NCBI GenBank assembly: GCA_905250115.1 | Contig: CAJNOI010000105.1 | Location: 88,243 to 152,242 of the forward strand | Source: Adineta steineri | Lineage: Eukaryota; Rotifera; Eurotatoria; Adinetida; Adinetidae | Direction: 5' to 3' | DNA length: 64,000 nt | In this document: in pieces, positions 30,089 through 39,415 of the stretch | Numbering within the stretch: position 1 is the first letter of the stretch | Layout: every line of letters starts with the position of its first letter | Translations under genes and position numbers: made by a program | Notes under the pieces: model-generated | Database searches by the model: none | Seen by the model: only the letters and a program-made list of their open reading frames with translations | Told to the model about the DNA's origin: nothing

Positions 30089-32537
30089 TTAATATGTTCG
30101 TTCAAGTGGTGTTGTTATTGGATAACCTTTCGCTATGAGCATCTAGAAAATAGATAAAATTAATATTCACTTTTTTTATTATTATAATTTCTTACTCGTT
30201 TAGCTAAATGTTGTAAATGTTCATCACCAGTTTGATATCCATGTTCATTTATTTCTTTAGCTAATTTATCAATTCTCAAACGTGCATGTTTACAAAATAG
30301 AAATGTCATTTCAGTTTCATGTTCACAATTTTTCAAACCAATTGAATATGCACGTGATGAACGACCTAACATAGCTGTCATAGCATAGATTTCTATAACT
30401 ATTTCAGATAAACGTCTTAAATATAATTGATTATCCATTATATCACGACCAGATTTTGTTAATGTTTCTTTAGTTACATTTCGTAAAACAAATATAGCAT
30501 ATTCAAGATCTTTTGCTGGGATTCCTAATGATGGATGAACCTAAAAATAAGTTTTTAAAATAAGAACAAAATTTTATGTTTTTTTTTACTTTTTCCCATA
30601 AATCATGTTTAAATGTAAATGGTGCACGCATTGCTTGTGCTTGAGATGTCCAACTAGTTAATAAATGTCGTAATTTTGTTCCAGGAAAATGAATTGGATT
30701 TCGAATTTTTCTTACAAAATCATGAACAACTGTACTAACACTCATAATACCTTCCCATGCTGTTAATAAACGTAAAACATCATTTGGTACATCAAACATT
30801 GACCATGGACGTATATCACGTAAATATTGTTCAACTGGATGACCAATTTCAATACCTTCAACTCCAAATATTTCAAGACAATCATTCGCTATACGATATA
30901 AACGATCTGTAGCAAATATTTTTGTTAACGCTGATTCAATTGATATAACTGGCATAGAAAATGAATCAAGTATACCACTTGTTAAATATGTCATTGATTC
31001 CATTGTATATGTATCAATTTCCATATGAAATAGACGTTTTTGAATTAAACCTTGATCCATTAATTTACGACTAAAAGATTCACGTTGAATTGCTCGTTCA
31101 GAAGCTAATTGTAATAAACGTTTACTAACACCAGTACACATACCTAAAATTTTTAGTATAAATTATCTCTTTCTCTTTTCTGTTCTTCATTCGAATAAAA
31201 TACAACGTGAAGAAAAGAGGGTGCTCCCATACAGTCGTAAGTATATTAAAGAATTTTCTAATCTCTTGGAATTACTTTTAGATATATATTTACTAACCTG
31301 CAAGTGTTGTTCGTACATAACCATGTAAATTTCTTAGAACATTTAATCCTTCTCCAAGTTGTCCTATTAAATGATGTACAGTATTAACTTTAACATCTTT
31401 AAATTCAACATGTGTTAAACCAAGACCACGTAAACCAAGTGTTGATACTGGTGGTGATATAGTAACGCCAGGCATATCACGATGAACAAGAAAAAATGAA
31501 AATCGATCATCATAATCTTCTGATGTATGACGTTCTTTCGTTTTACAATAGACAAGAAATACATCAGCATTATCTCCATTTGTAACCCACATCTTTTTTC
31601 CATTAATAGTATAGCTGTTTGGATCTGTATCACTAACAGTAGCTGTTGTTTCTATATTTCGTATATCACTACCACAATGTGCTTCTGTTATACAAGCTGT
31701 TGATATCATATTACCTTTTGCCATTTCAGGTAGATAATAACGTTGTTGTTCATCCGTACCATAGACAAGTAAACCTTGAATTAATCATTAATAATATAAA
31801 TAAATATGTAATATAAAAACAAAAAAACCTTACTTCTAACTCCATATTCAGTATGTGCTAATAATTGAGTTGTAATAGTTGGACTAACAGCTAATTCTTC
31901 AAACATTCGTACAGACAATTGACTATTTAAACTGAGACCACCTAAGAAAAAGAATTTAATAAAAATTTAAATCAAATATATGTATATATTAATTCATACC
32001 AAATTCTTCAGGGATAATTAAACCATGTAATTTTAATTTTGACATTTCTGTATAAATATCTTTATCAATATGATTATTTCTTTCAATTTGTTTTCGATCA
32101 ATTGAATCCGTAAATTTTTTTAAACCTTCACATAATGTATTCATTTGAGTTGATTCAGCTTTACTTAATAATTCTGGATATGTTAATATATCACGATCAA
32201 ATTCTCCATTAAATACAACTGTCATATATTGTGGATTAGTTGAATCAACGGTTAAACGTTCTTTACGACGTAAAACATCTAATTCATCTTTATATTCATA
32301 TTCTAAACCTTCTTCTTCTAGACGTGGACGATCTTTACGTGGAATTATAGCTTCTTCAGATGTTGGACGAACTTGTTCGACTATGTCTTTCTTTGATTGT
32401 GTATTGTTTGATCTTAAGAGATTTTATGAAATTCTGAATAGGACAAAATAAATTGTAAATAAAACTTACATAAATCGATTTATGTGTAGATTTGCATATG
32501 ATCGTCGAACCCAATATGAGAATCTCAATGTTTGCAT
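30089..32537 (-). CDS. Mitochondrial acyl-CoA dehydrogenase, VLCAD/ACAD9 type, catalytic Glu replaced by Asp
   Basis: Seven exons (32537-32470, 32412-32000, 31941-31834, 31774-31298, 31143-30590, 30540-30196, 30142-30089) give 672 residues. The N terminus is basic and looks like a mitochondrial targeting peptide (MQTLRFSYWVRRSYANLHIN). The acyl-CoA dehydrogenase core covers about residues 90-490 (GLIIPEEFGG, ITEAHCGSDI, WVTNGDNADVFLVY). The C-terminal extension found only in ACADVL and ACAD9 follows (LRRLSEIVIEIYAMTAMLGR). Where those enzymes have IFEGTND with the catalytic base Glu, this one has MFDVPND, with Asp at about residue 473. The usual EPxxGSD reads EAHCGSD. ACAD9 also serves as a complex I assembly factor, so a role independent of catalysis is possible. 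HtrA2 ends 73 bp upstream on the same strand. Confidence 0.9.
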
Positions 32538-32583
32538 ATTTATTTTCTTTTTTTGTAAAATAAAATCTAAATTATTGTTTCAT

Positions 32584-32600
32584 CTAAAAATAAAAAGATT
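32584..32600 (-). other. 3' splice acceptor in the 73-bp HtrA2-ACAD spacer
   Basis: On the minus strand the spacer reads ctttttatttttag, with AG at 32585-32584, 47 bases before the ACAD ATG. The site is strong, yet the whole spacer is too short for a normal promoter plus 5' intron. This fits trans-splicing of a downstream gene in an operon (inference). Confidence 0.5.
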
Positions 32601-32610
32601 TTATTTATAT

Positions 32611-33949
32611 TTATTCGATGGATTCTGGTGTTACTAAAATATTAAATACAATTCCATTATTTCGTATAATTTTTAAATTTAATGTGTCATTTTCTTGAAC
32701 ATATTTAATAAGATCAGCACTTGTTTCAATATCTTGACCATTAACTTGAATAATAATATCACCTGATTGAAGACCAGCACGTTGTGCTGTGGATTTTGGT
32801 ATTACATTAGCAACATAAACACCTTTATTGATTGATAACATCATTGGCATACGAAAACGCATTTCTTCAACGATTTGTGGTGTTAATGAAAACATTTTAA
32901 TACCTAAATAACGTCTTTGTGGACGATTTGTAGTTGTTGTTGATAAAGATTGTTTTAATTTTTTCTTTTCAATATCAGCTAAAAATAATTTTGCATAATT
33001 AATTGGTAAAGAAAATGATATTCCAGTCATTGCTTTCATTGAATTAATTCCAATAACTTGTCCATCAAGATTAACAAGTGGACCACCACTATTTCCACCT
33101 GTTATCATACAATCAGTTTGAATATAATTTATATTACGTCCTGATAAACCTAATTCACTACTTGTTCGACCTATATTTGAAACAATACCAGCTGTAACTG
33201 TATTTGATAATGCTAATGGACTTCCAACAGCAATACAATGTTCACCAGCACGTATTTTCTCTGAATCACCTAATGTTAAATAAGGTAATTTGTGTTGATT
33301 AGAATCAATTTGTACAACAGCTAAATCAGCAACCATATCAACTAGAAGAAAACAAAAAAAAATGAATTAAAATTTGTATGTTTTAAGAAAAAAAGACCTC
33401 TTTTCATTTCCTACCATCTTGAACAGTTCCAGTAAAACGTTGTCCATCAGCTAATTTTATTTTAACATTTTTTTTATTACGTACAACATGTGCATTTGTT
33501 AATATAAGTCCTGTTTCACTTATAATAAAACCTGAACCATTTGTTGTACCATATGAACCACTAAAATTTCCATAGAAAGGTGATATCTCTAGATCAACTT
33601 CAATATGAACAACTGCTGGTGCAACATGTTCAACAACATCAGCTATAAAATTATATTGTTTTGAATATGGAACTTTTTCAACTAATGGTTTTTGAGTATC
33701 GACTATTAATGGACCTTTTGGTGTTGATGGAATTGATTCATCAGTTGATAAAGCATATAGACGATAATGTTTATAAATTTCATAAAAACTTAATGAACTT
33801 GTTGCAAAAAGTAAAGCAAATGGTATAGATGAATTAACTTTATTTGAATATTGTTGGTCATTTCGTCCTGATAATAACGGAGTATAAAATGATGAATATC
33901 GACGCCCAGTTAAAATAATCCTTGCAAAACGAGAAATTGTGGTTTTCAT
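32611..33949 (-). CDS. HTRA2: HtrA2/Omi mitochondrial serine protease
   Basis: HtrA2 is a trimeric PDZ-regulated protease of the mitochondrial intermembrane space. Two exons (33949-33415 and 33341-32611) give 421 residues (human 458). It begins with a basic presequence (MKTTISRFARIILTGRR) and a hydrophobic segment near residues 43-60 that could anchor the precursor. The catalytic triad is visible: His at about 154 in LTNAHVV, Asp at about 184 in VADLAVVQ, Ser at about 263 in GGNSGGPLVNLDG, with spacing close to human. The linker has RRYLGIKMFSL, and the PDZ domain (about residues 335-415) has AGLQSGDIIIQVNGQDI. I cannot say where maturation occurs or whether an IAP-binding motif is exposed. 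It would be the first gene of the candidate operon. Confidence 0.94.
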
Positions 33950-34453
33950 TATTGCTACTACATACTATTATTTCGACAAAAGAGAATGAAATCGTATTGT
34001 TTAAAATAGACAACCAATCAAATGAATTAATAAATCATTGATTTGATTGGCTGAAAAAAAAGACGAACTGAAAGATTCCAATAGACATAACAGTGAATAG
34101 AATAGAATATCGTAATTTCAAAAAATGTATTTAATTGATTATTACATTTAACATCAAGAAATTATCTTCAATAGAAACAAACTAAACAAGAAAATTGGTT
34201 CAATAACTTATCAAATAGAACGTAATTTCATCGAAAAAAGTTTTAAAAAGTCTAGTTTATGTTTCAACTGCTTCTAACTAAACGCTGTTCATATGGGCAT
34301 CTACAAAATCATAAACAAAACTAAACTGAATGCTGATCAAGATATCTTATTTATTTTTCTATTTGTCACACACTAGATCCATAGATCCATTGTTCTTATT
34401 AAACGATATTGTTTTTTATATCGCATACTTTTGTCTCTCTCTTTTAGATTAAT
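33950..34453. other. Divergent promoter region, HtrA2 and PSMD9
   Basis: 504 bp between divergent genes. It includes an inverted CCAAT box (gattggctg near 34043) and, next to PSMD9, a strong pyrimidine tract plus AG (tctctctcttttag) that ends at 34447, 6 bases before the ATG at 34454. Confidence 0.5.
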
Positions 34454-35119
34454 ATGAATCGAGAAGAATTACTTGAATTGGTGAAACAAAAAGATGATAT
34501 TGAAAAAGAATTAAATGAATTAGCAGATGAATTGAAAACACAAAATAATGTTGGAATGACAGAGGCACTTGTCGATAAAGAAGGTTATCCAAGGTAAAGA
34601 GAATTAATTATTTTTATGTGAAACTTTTCTTTTTTGTTTTGTTTTTGAAGAAATGACATTGATCTTGTTCGAGTACGTCATATACGACAACGTGTAATCT
34701 GTTTACAAAATGATCATAAAGCATTAATGAAACAAATTGAAGATGGTCTCATACAAATACATGAAAATAATGCTAACAATCCTTCGAATACTACTGTATC
34801 AGCAACAACAACTGCTCCGAGCAATACTAATTTGCCAAATAAAGAACCATTTTTACGTGTTGATATTGTTAGTAATCATTCACCTGCCGAAACAGCTGGT
34901 CTTCATGTAGGTGATCTTGTTTGTCGTATTGGTACGATTCGTAAAGATAATTTTCGTACAATGCAAGATGTTGCATCACTTGTAAACAATAGTGAAAATC
35001 GTTCAATTACATTACTTGTTCAACGTGCTAACACAAATGAACAACAAACTGTAACATTAATACCTAAACAATGGTTCGGAAATGGTTTATTAGGATGTAA
35101 ACTAACACCATTGAGTTGA
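34454..35119 (+). CDS. PSMD9: 26S proteasome assembly chaperone PSMD9 (p27/Nas2)
   Basis: PSMD9 is a PDZ protein that assists assembly of the proteasome base (Rpt5 module). Two exons (34454-34593 and 34651-35119) give 202 residues (human 223). The N-terminal helical domain has LLELVKQKDDIEKELNELAD and LVDKEGYPRNDIDLVRVRHI, a strongly conserved block. A Thr/Asn/Ser-rich linker (about residues 90-112) is followed by the PDZ domain (SPAETAGLHVGDLVCRIGTI) and a C-terminal LGCKLTPL, close to human LGCNIIPL. It is transcribed away from HtrA2, a functionally related protein-quality-control gene; that may be coincidence. Confidence 0.94.
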
Positions 35120-35661
35120 TTTTTAATAAAGATATTCTTTTTTTTAATTTTAATTACTGATGATAAACCAGAGATGGCATGTCTATATTTCCAATAAACT
35201 TTCATTTTAAATAGTCTCGATAGAGATTTATTTCGTAGTTATATATAATGAAACTAAGAATAGAAATGTACTATAACAAGTTTGCTATAAACAAAATAAC
35301 GTGCCAAGATAGAGAGAATGAAAAATAAAAGTTTTAGTATTATGACATGAATCTCTGCAATGTAATAATGGAATCAAATTTTCTTTACTACGCCATAATG
35401 CATAACAAAATAATTTCAATATCTGATATTAAATACGTGCATAATTAATTTTGATTTAATCAGTTTATTTTACCTAGTTCAAATAGATCAACTAATTTTC
35501 TCCTATGTCATTATTTGCTATTAATGCCTTGAAAACCAATATCTCTTGCATAAACTCTCTTCAGTACAATTTAATAGATCAAAGATCAATTACTATCAAC
35601 AAATAGATCTTGTCTAGAAGAAAAAGTACATCATCGGTTTCATATCTTTTTCATCTGCAAA
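35120..35661. other. Spacer, PSMD9 to receptor gene
   Basis: 542 bp, AT-rich. No gene, RNA or repeat was recognised. Confidence 0.5.
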
Positions 35662-36665
35662 ATGTCGTACAGATGTTATAATATGACATGGACACTAGAA
35701 TCCCGCAACATTGGACGAGCTTATCTTAGTCTTGCTATACCTGCTCTTATATTCCACGTACTATTCTGGGTACAAGTAGCTACACATCGATCACTTCGTC
35801 AACTTTCAATGCTTTGGGTTTACAATTATTTATTTACTGATATGCTTCTACTTATTCAATTTTTTCTTGAATATATACTTCGTACTTCATTACCATACTG
35901 TATATCATATTCAATATTTAATACATTTTGTGTTTTGGAAGCATATACAACTGCATATATAACTGTACTTGAGGCATATATGCTAGTATGTTTGAATATC
36001 ACTCGATATTATTTAATTGTTAAAAACTTTGATATAGCTGCACGATATCCTTATATTCTTGTTCTTTTCAATATATTTCTATATCTTTTTGGAATGAGTT
36101 TATTATTATTTCAAGTGAAATTATTTCGAACATTAGTATTGCATCGACATCCACATACTTCGAATTGTCATTTTCAATATTTTAACATAAGAACTCAAAT
36201 AGGAAATTTATTTATTGTTCTTTTAATTCCAATTATTTTAAATTGTTATTTTATGACATTAACAACAATTCATGTACGTCAATCACGACAAGCTGTTCGA
36301 GCACAGGTACACAAATGAAACAAATCTTTTAGATAAATACAATTTTTTTTTTCATTGTTTAGCATAATAAACATTCACAATTACTTGTTCAATTTTTTGT
36401 TCTTTATATTGTTTGGTTAGTATTATGGGCACCAAATGCGATCGTCTCACATTTAATTACAGATAATTATCCAAGTACTTATACACGTTTTGGAAGTATA
36501 ACATGTACTTTATGTGGTCCACTTATTTTTATGTTTATTGATCGACGTTTCTTAAAAGTTTGGAAGAAAACAGTCTGTCATATCGTTCGTTACGGTCGAC
36601 CTCAACGACAAATAAACCCATCAACAATTAGTAATGAACTTCGATTACCAAAATTCCCCAGATAA
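35662..36665 (+). CDS. Rhodopsin-like G-protein-coupled receptor, orphan
   Basis: Two exons (35662-36306 and 36363-36665) give 315 residues with seven hydrophobic segments, about at residues 20-40, 52-75, 88-115, 130-153, 175-200, 218-240 and 252-275. The segment 3 boundary has an ITRY motif in the place of DRY, and helix 7 has GPLIFMFIDRRF in place of NPxxY. The N terminus is short (one NMT glycosylation site near residue 7). The cytoplasmic tail is short and basic. Ligand unknown. Bdelloid genomes hold large families of divergent receptors of this kind, so I name no orthologue. Confidence 0.75.
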
Positions 36666-37296
36666 ATATTGAAAAAATTACATCTAACGTCTTTTGTTTT
36701 TGTCATTAGTTGTAAATATTTACTAGTGTTCATTAGTAGACACCCTGTCGTTAATAAGTTCATATTACTAAAATAGTTCAACTAATCAAATAAATCTGTC
36801 ATCGATTACTAATACAAATCATATATGTCATCCATGTATGTATTATCAGAATTAGTATTAAATTCATTTATTGCAAAAATGTCACATAAGCAATATTAAT
36901 TTACTATAGTAGGTTTCGTTTTTCAATTTATTTCTTAGGAAATATAATAATTTAAAAATTAAAAATAATATGACACTGATTTAAAAAAACAACTTCATAT
37001 ATCGTTTGTACGATTAGACATGTATTCATTACTTTCATTTAGTTGACAATATTATAGTTTCTGTCTATACGTGCCATCTAGCAAAACAACTTTTCCTGAT
37101 TGGTTCTATAGAAATGACACACTTGTATATATACGTTCTTGTTTGCCTTTTCTACCTCATACGTCGTTAAGAATAAGTGCAGTATAGGTAAGGATATTGA
37201 TCACGACACAAGTCATACTTTTTTCTATACGTGGGTGTTTTTTGTAGATATTTTCTATTTACGTATATTTATATTATTTCGAACAAAACAATAACA
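36666..37296. other. Spacer, receptor to Sec-MIEN1 gene
   Basis: 631 bp, AT-rich. An inverted CCAAT box lies near 37100 (tgattggttc), followed about 25 bases later by a TATA-like run (gtatatatacg), a plausible promoter for the gene at 37297. Confidence 0.45.
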
Positions 37297-37650
37297 ATGG
37301 GTAAACCAGCCGTTGTTCATGTTGAATATTGTGGTATGTGAGGTTACGAGTCACGGTACGACGCACTGCGTAAAGAAATTTTACAACGTGTGTCGGATGC
37401 TACCGTGACTGGTAAAGTTGGACGCCGCAGTAAGTATATATACGTATATAGATATATAATGTATGCTGTTAATCTTGTTTTAGGCTCGTTTGAAGTGACT
37501 CTTAACAACAAAGTCATCTTCTCAAAACTTGATACCGGCAAATTTCCTGCCTTTGACAAGGTTGCGGAAGAAGTCGATAATGCTGCTCAAGGTCGTGATG
37601 TTCAAACAGTGACCGAAACTGACAAGGGTTCATCTTGTACAATCCTTTAA
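37297..37650 (+). CDS. Selenocysteine-containing MIEN1/SelW-like (Rdx family) protein
   Basis: Two exons (37297-37429 and 37484-37650) give 99 residues if the in-frame TGA at 37339-37341 is read as selenocysteine. The redox motif is then C12-G-M-U15, directly after VVHVEYC, where SelW has CxxU and human MIEN1 has CxxC. Downstream of the TGA the frame continues with family sequence: SFEVTLNNKVIFSKLDTGKF matches the MIEN1 block FEI-x-INGQLVFSKLENGGF. The C terminus SSCTIL is a CaaX-type prenylation signal, as in MIEN1 (CVIL), which SelW lacks. So the protein is best read as a membrane-anchored thioredoxin-fold selenoprotein on the cytosolic side. A SECIS candidate lies in the 3' UTR. Annotation pipelines would cut it at residue 14 or miss the first exon. 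Confidence 0.85.
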
Positions 37651-37753
37651 GCAGCTAATCTATCAATTCAATACAATATATTCATGATGTCATACTCATA
37701 CAGGAATATGTTTTTGTTTATTATTTTTCAAGTTCGTTCATTTTTATAGTCTG

Positions 37754-37818
37754 GCATTCACTTATGATAGCTAAAATTTAAAATTTAATGGATTTTAGCT
37801 TGATACTTTTTATAATGC
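37754..37818 (+). promoter_or_regulatory. SECIS element candidate in the 3' UTR
   Basis: The core is ATGAT (37764-37768) opposite TGAT (37801-37804), which forms the tandem G.A pairs of a SECIS quartet with flanking U.U. Between them, bases 37769-37777 (AGCTAAAAT) pair perfectly with 37792-37800 (ATTTTAGCT). Two G-U pairs and one A-U pair extend the helix to 12 bp. The apical loop starts with AAA (37781-37783), the conserved position. Below the core, GCATT (37754-37758) pairs with AATGC (37814-37818) across an internal loop. This is close to textbook architecture for selenocysteine insertion. It begins 104 bases after the stop codon. Confidence 0.8.
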
Positions 37819-38022
37819 TTCTATTTTTATGTACAACTTGACTTAAACATATACTTGTTTGTATAACATATGCATGAATCTTCTCTTTTTTTCTGTGATG
37901 ATTTTCTTTAAAATAAAATTTATAAGATCTTACACTCAATTTTAGATATTTTAAAAGACTTTATATAAAAGAAAAATTGCAATCATACATCTAGTCTTTT
38001 CAATATCTATATACTATTAATA
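37819..38022. other. Spacer after the SECIS candidate
   Basis: Remainder of the selenoprotein 3' UTR with an AATAAA near 37912 and the short leader of the phosphatase gene. No separate gene was seen. Confidence 0.4.
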
Positions 38023-38781
38023 ATGTTCCAGCAATCTGTTGGTGTTATGGAAAGTTATTTAAGAGATTCATTCAATGCAACAGATGAAGAAATTACATAT
38101 CTCAATGAATTATTAAATATTCGAGTAAAAAAACGTGCATCTATGTCAAGTGATAAACATACGTATGGTCTTCCGTCCGTAGTTATTGATGATTTTCTCT
38201 ATCATGGTGATTTAGGTCATGCATCAAATATGAAATTATTAAGAGAATTAAATATTCAACATATAATCGATGTATGTGATTGTCAATTAGACCAAGAAAT
38301 CTTAGAAAATTTTAATGTTTTATGGATTAATTTAAACGATGAATTTAAGGCAGATATAAAAAAATATTTTGAAGAAACAAATAAATTTTTATATGATTGT
38401 AAACAAAAAAATGAGAAAGTTTTAGTTAATTGTCAAATGGGTATATCACGTTCATCATCGGTTGTACTTGCTTATTTAATGAAGTAAAAGAATTATATTT
38501 TATCTATTATTTATTTATCGTTTTGTTTTTCTAAATTAAGATATCATCATGATTCTTTGGGTAAAGCTTATGAATATCTACTTGAACGACGTCGTGTTGC
38601 TGCACCCAATTTATCTTTCTTTTTACAATTAATTCGCTATGAAAAAGAATTACGTGCAACAAAAGAAATTGACGAAAGTAAAAATAATGATGACAAACAA
38701 AATCCAATTGAAAAACTTGATTCAAATCAAGATACAATTGCAGGCAATGAAGAAATGAAAAATGAAAAAATGGAACTTTAA
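38023..38781 (+). CDS. Dual-specificity phosphatase with altered P-loop (NCx5R)
   Basis: Two exons (38023-38483 and 38541-38781) give 233 residues. The dual-specificity phosphatase domain covers about residues 50-195: it opens VVIDDFLYHGDLGHASNMKL, has a candidate general acid Asp near 106 (NLNDEFKADI), the P-loop VLVNCQMGISRSS, and RRVAAPNLSFFLQLIRYEKE at the end. The nucleophile Cys137 and Arg143 are kept, but the His that normally precedes Cys is Asn136. That His tunes the Cys pKa, so activity may be reduced, or the protein may bind rather than cleave phosphoproteins. The P-loop surroundings and the final helix resemble slingshot phosphatases and other atypical DUSPs. The tail is acidic and Asn/Lys-rich. 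Confidence 0.85.
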
Positions 38782-39415
38782 AAATTATCTAAAGCAATGT
38801 AGAATGTTAAATGATTGATAGTCTATCTTTTTATTCTAGTATACATCTGAAGTAGGCTAAAAACAAATGTATAGTTACATATTTATTATTTTATATCCGT
38901 TTTATATATTTTTTTTTGTAATGAATAAATACAAAATATTTACGTAAGAATTATATCAGTTTGTTTCAATGTGAATGGAATATATAAATAAATTTTAATT
39001 TTCTTTGAATTTTTTAGAATTTTTTATTATACTGTAAATAAAGAGATAAAGGAAGACAAAATACAATAAAAGTCATGAACAACACAGTCAATTTGAATAA
39101 ACTAGAATGAATAAAAATATACGATATTATACCAGATATGATATGTATGAGAATGATCATGATATAGTACTGTTATAATCGAAAGACAATAAGTGGATAT
39201 GCTAAGAGTGGAAAAGTAAATAATAAGCAGCAATGAGGAACAACTAACAAAATACCAATAATGACATAGGAGAAAAATTTTATGTTTTTCTTGTGTAGTT
39301 AAAAAAAGAATAGATATGTAGATTGACATAAAATTTTAAAAAGGAATATCACTAAACATCTTACAAAGACAACATTAAATAACTCCGGATTATCGTCATT
39401 GATTTATGAAGAAGT
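38782..39415. other. Spacer between convergent phosphatase and ACLY genes
   Basis: 634 bp. The genes converge, so this is 3' UTR on both strands. AT-rich; nothing else was seen. Confidence 0.5.

Noticed and set aside
37339..37341. TGA as a true stop that would make the SelW/MIEN1 gene a pseudogene
   Set aside because: Family sequence continues in frame on both sides, the TGA sits at the known Sec position of the CxxU motif, and a SECIS-like stem follows in the 3' UTR.
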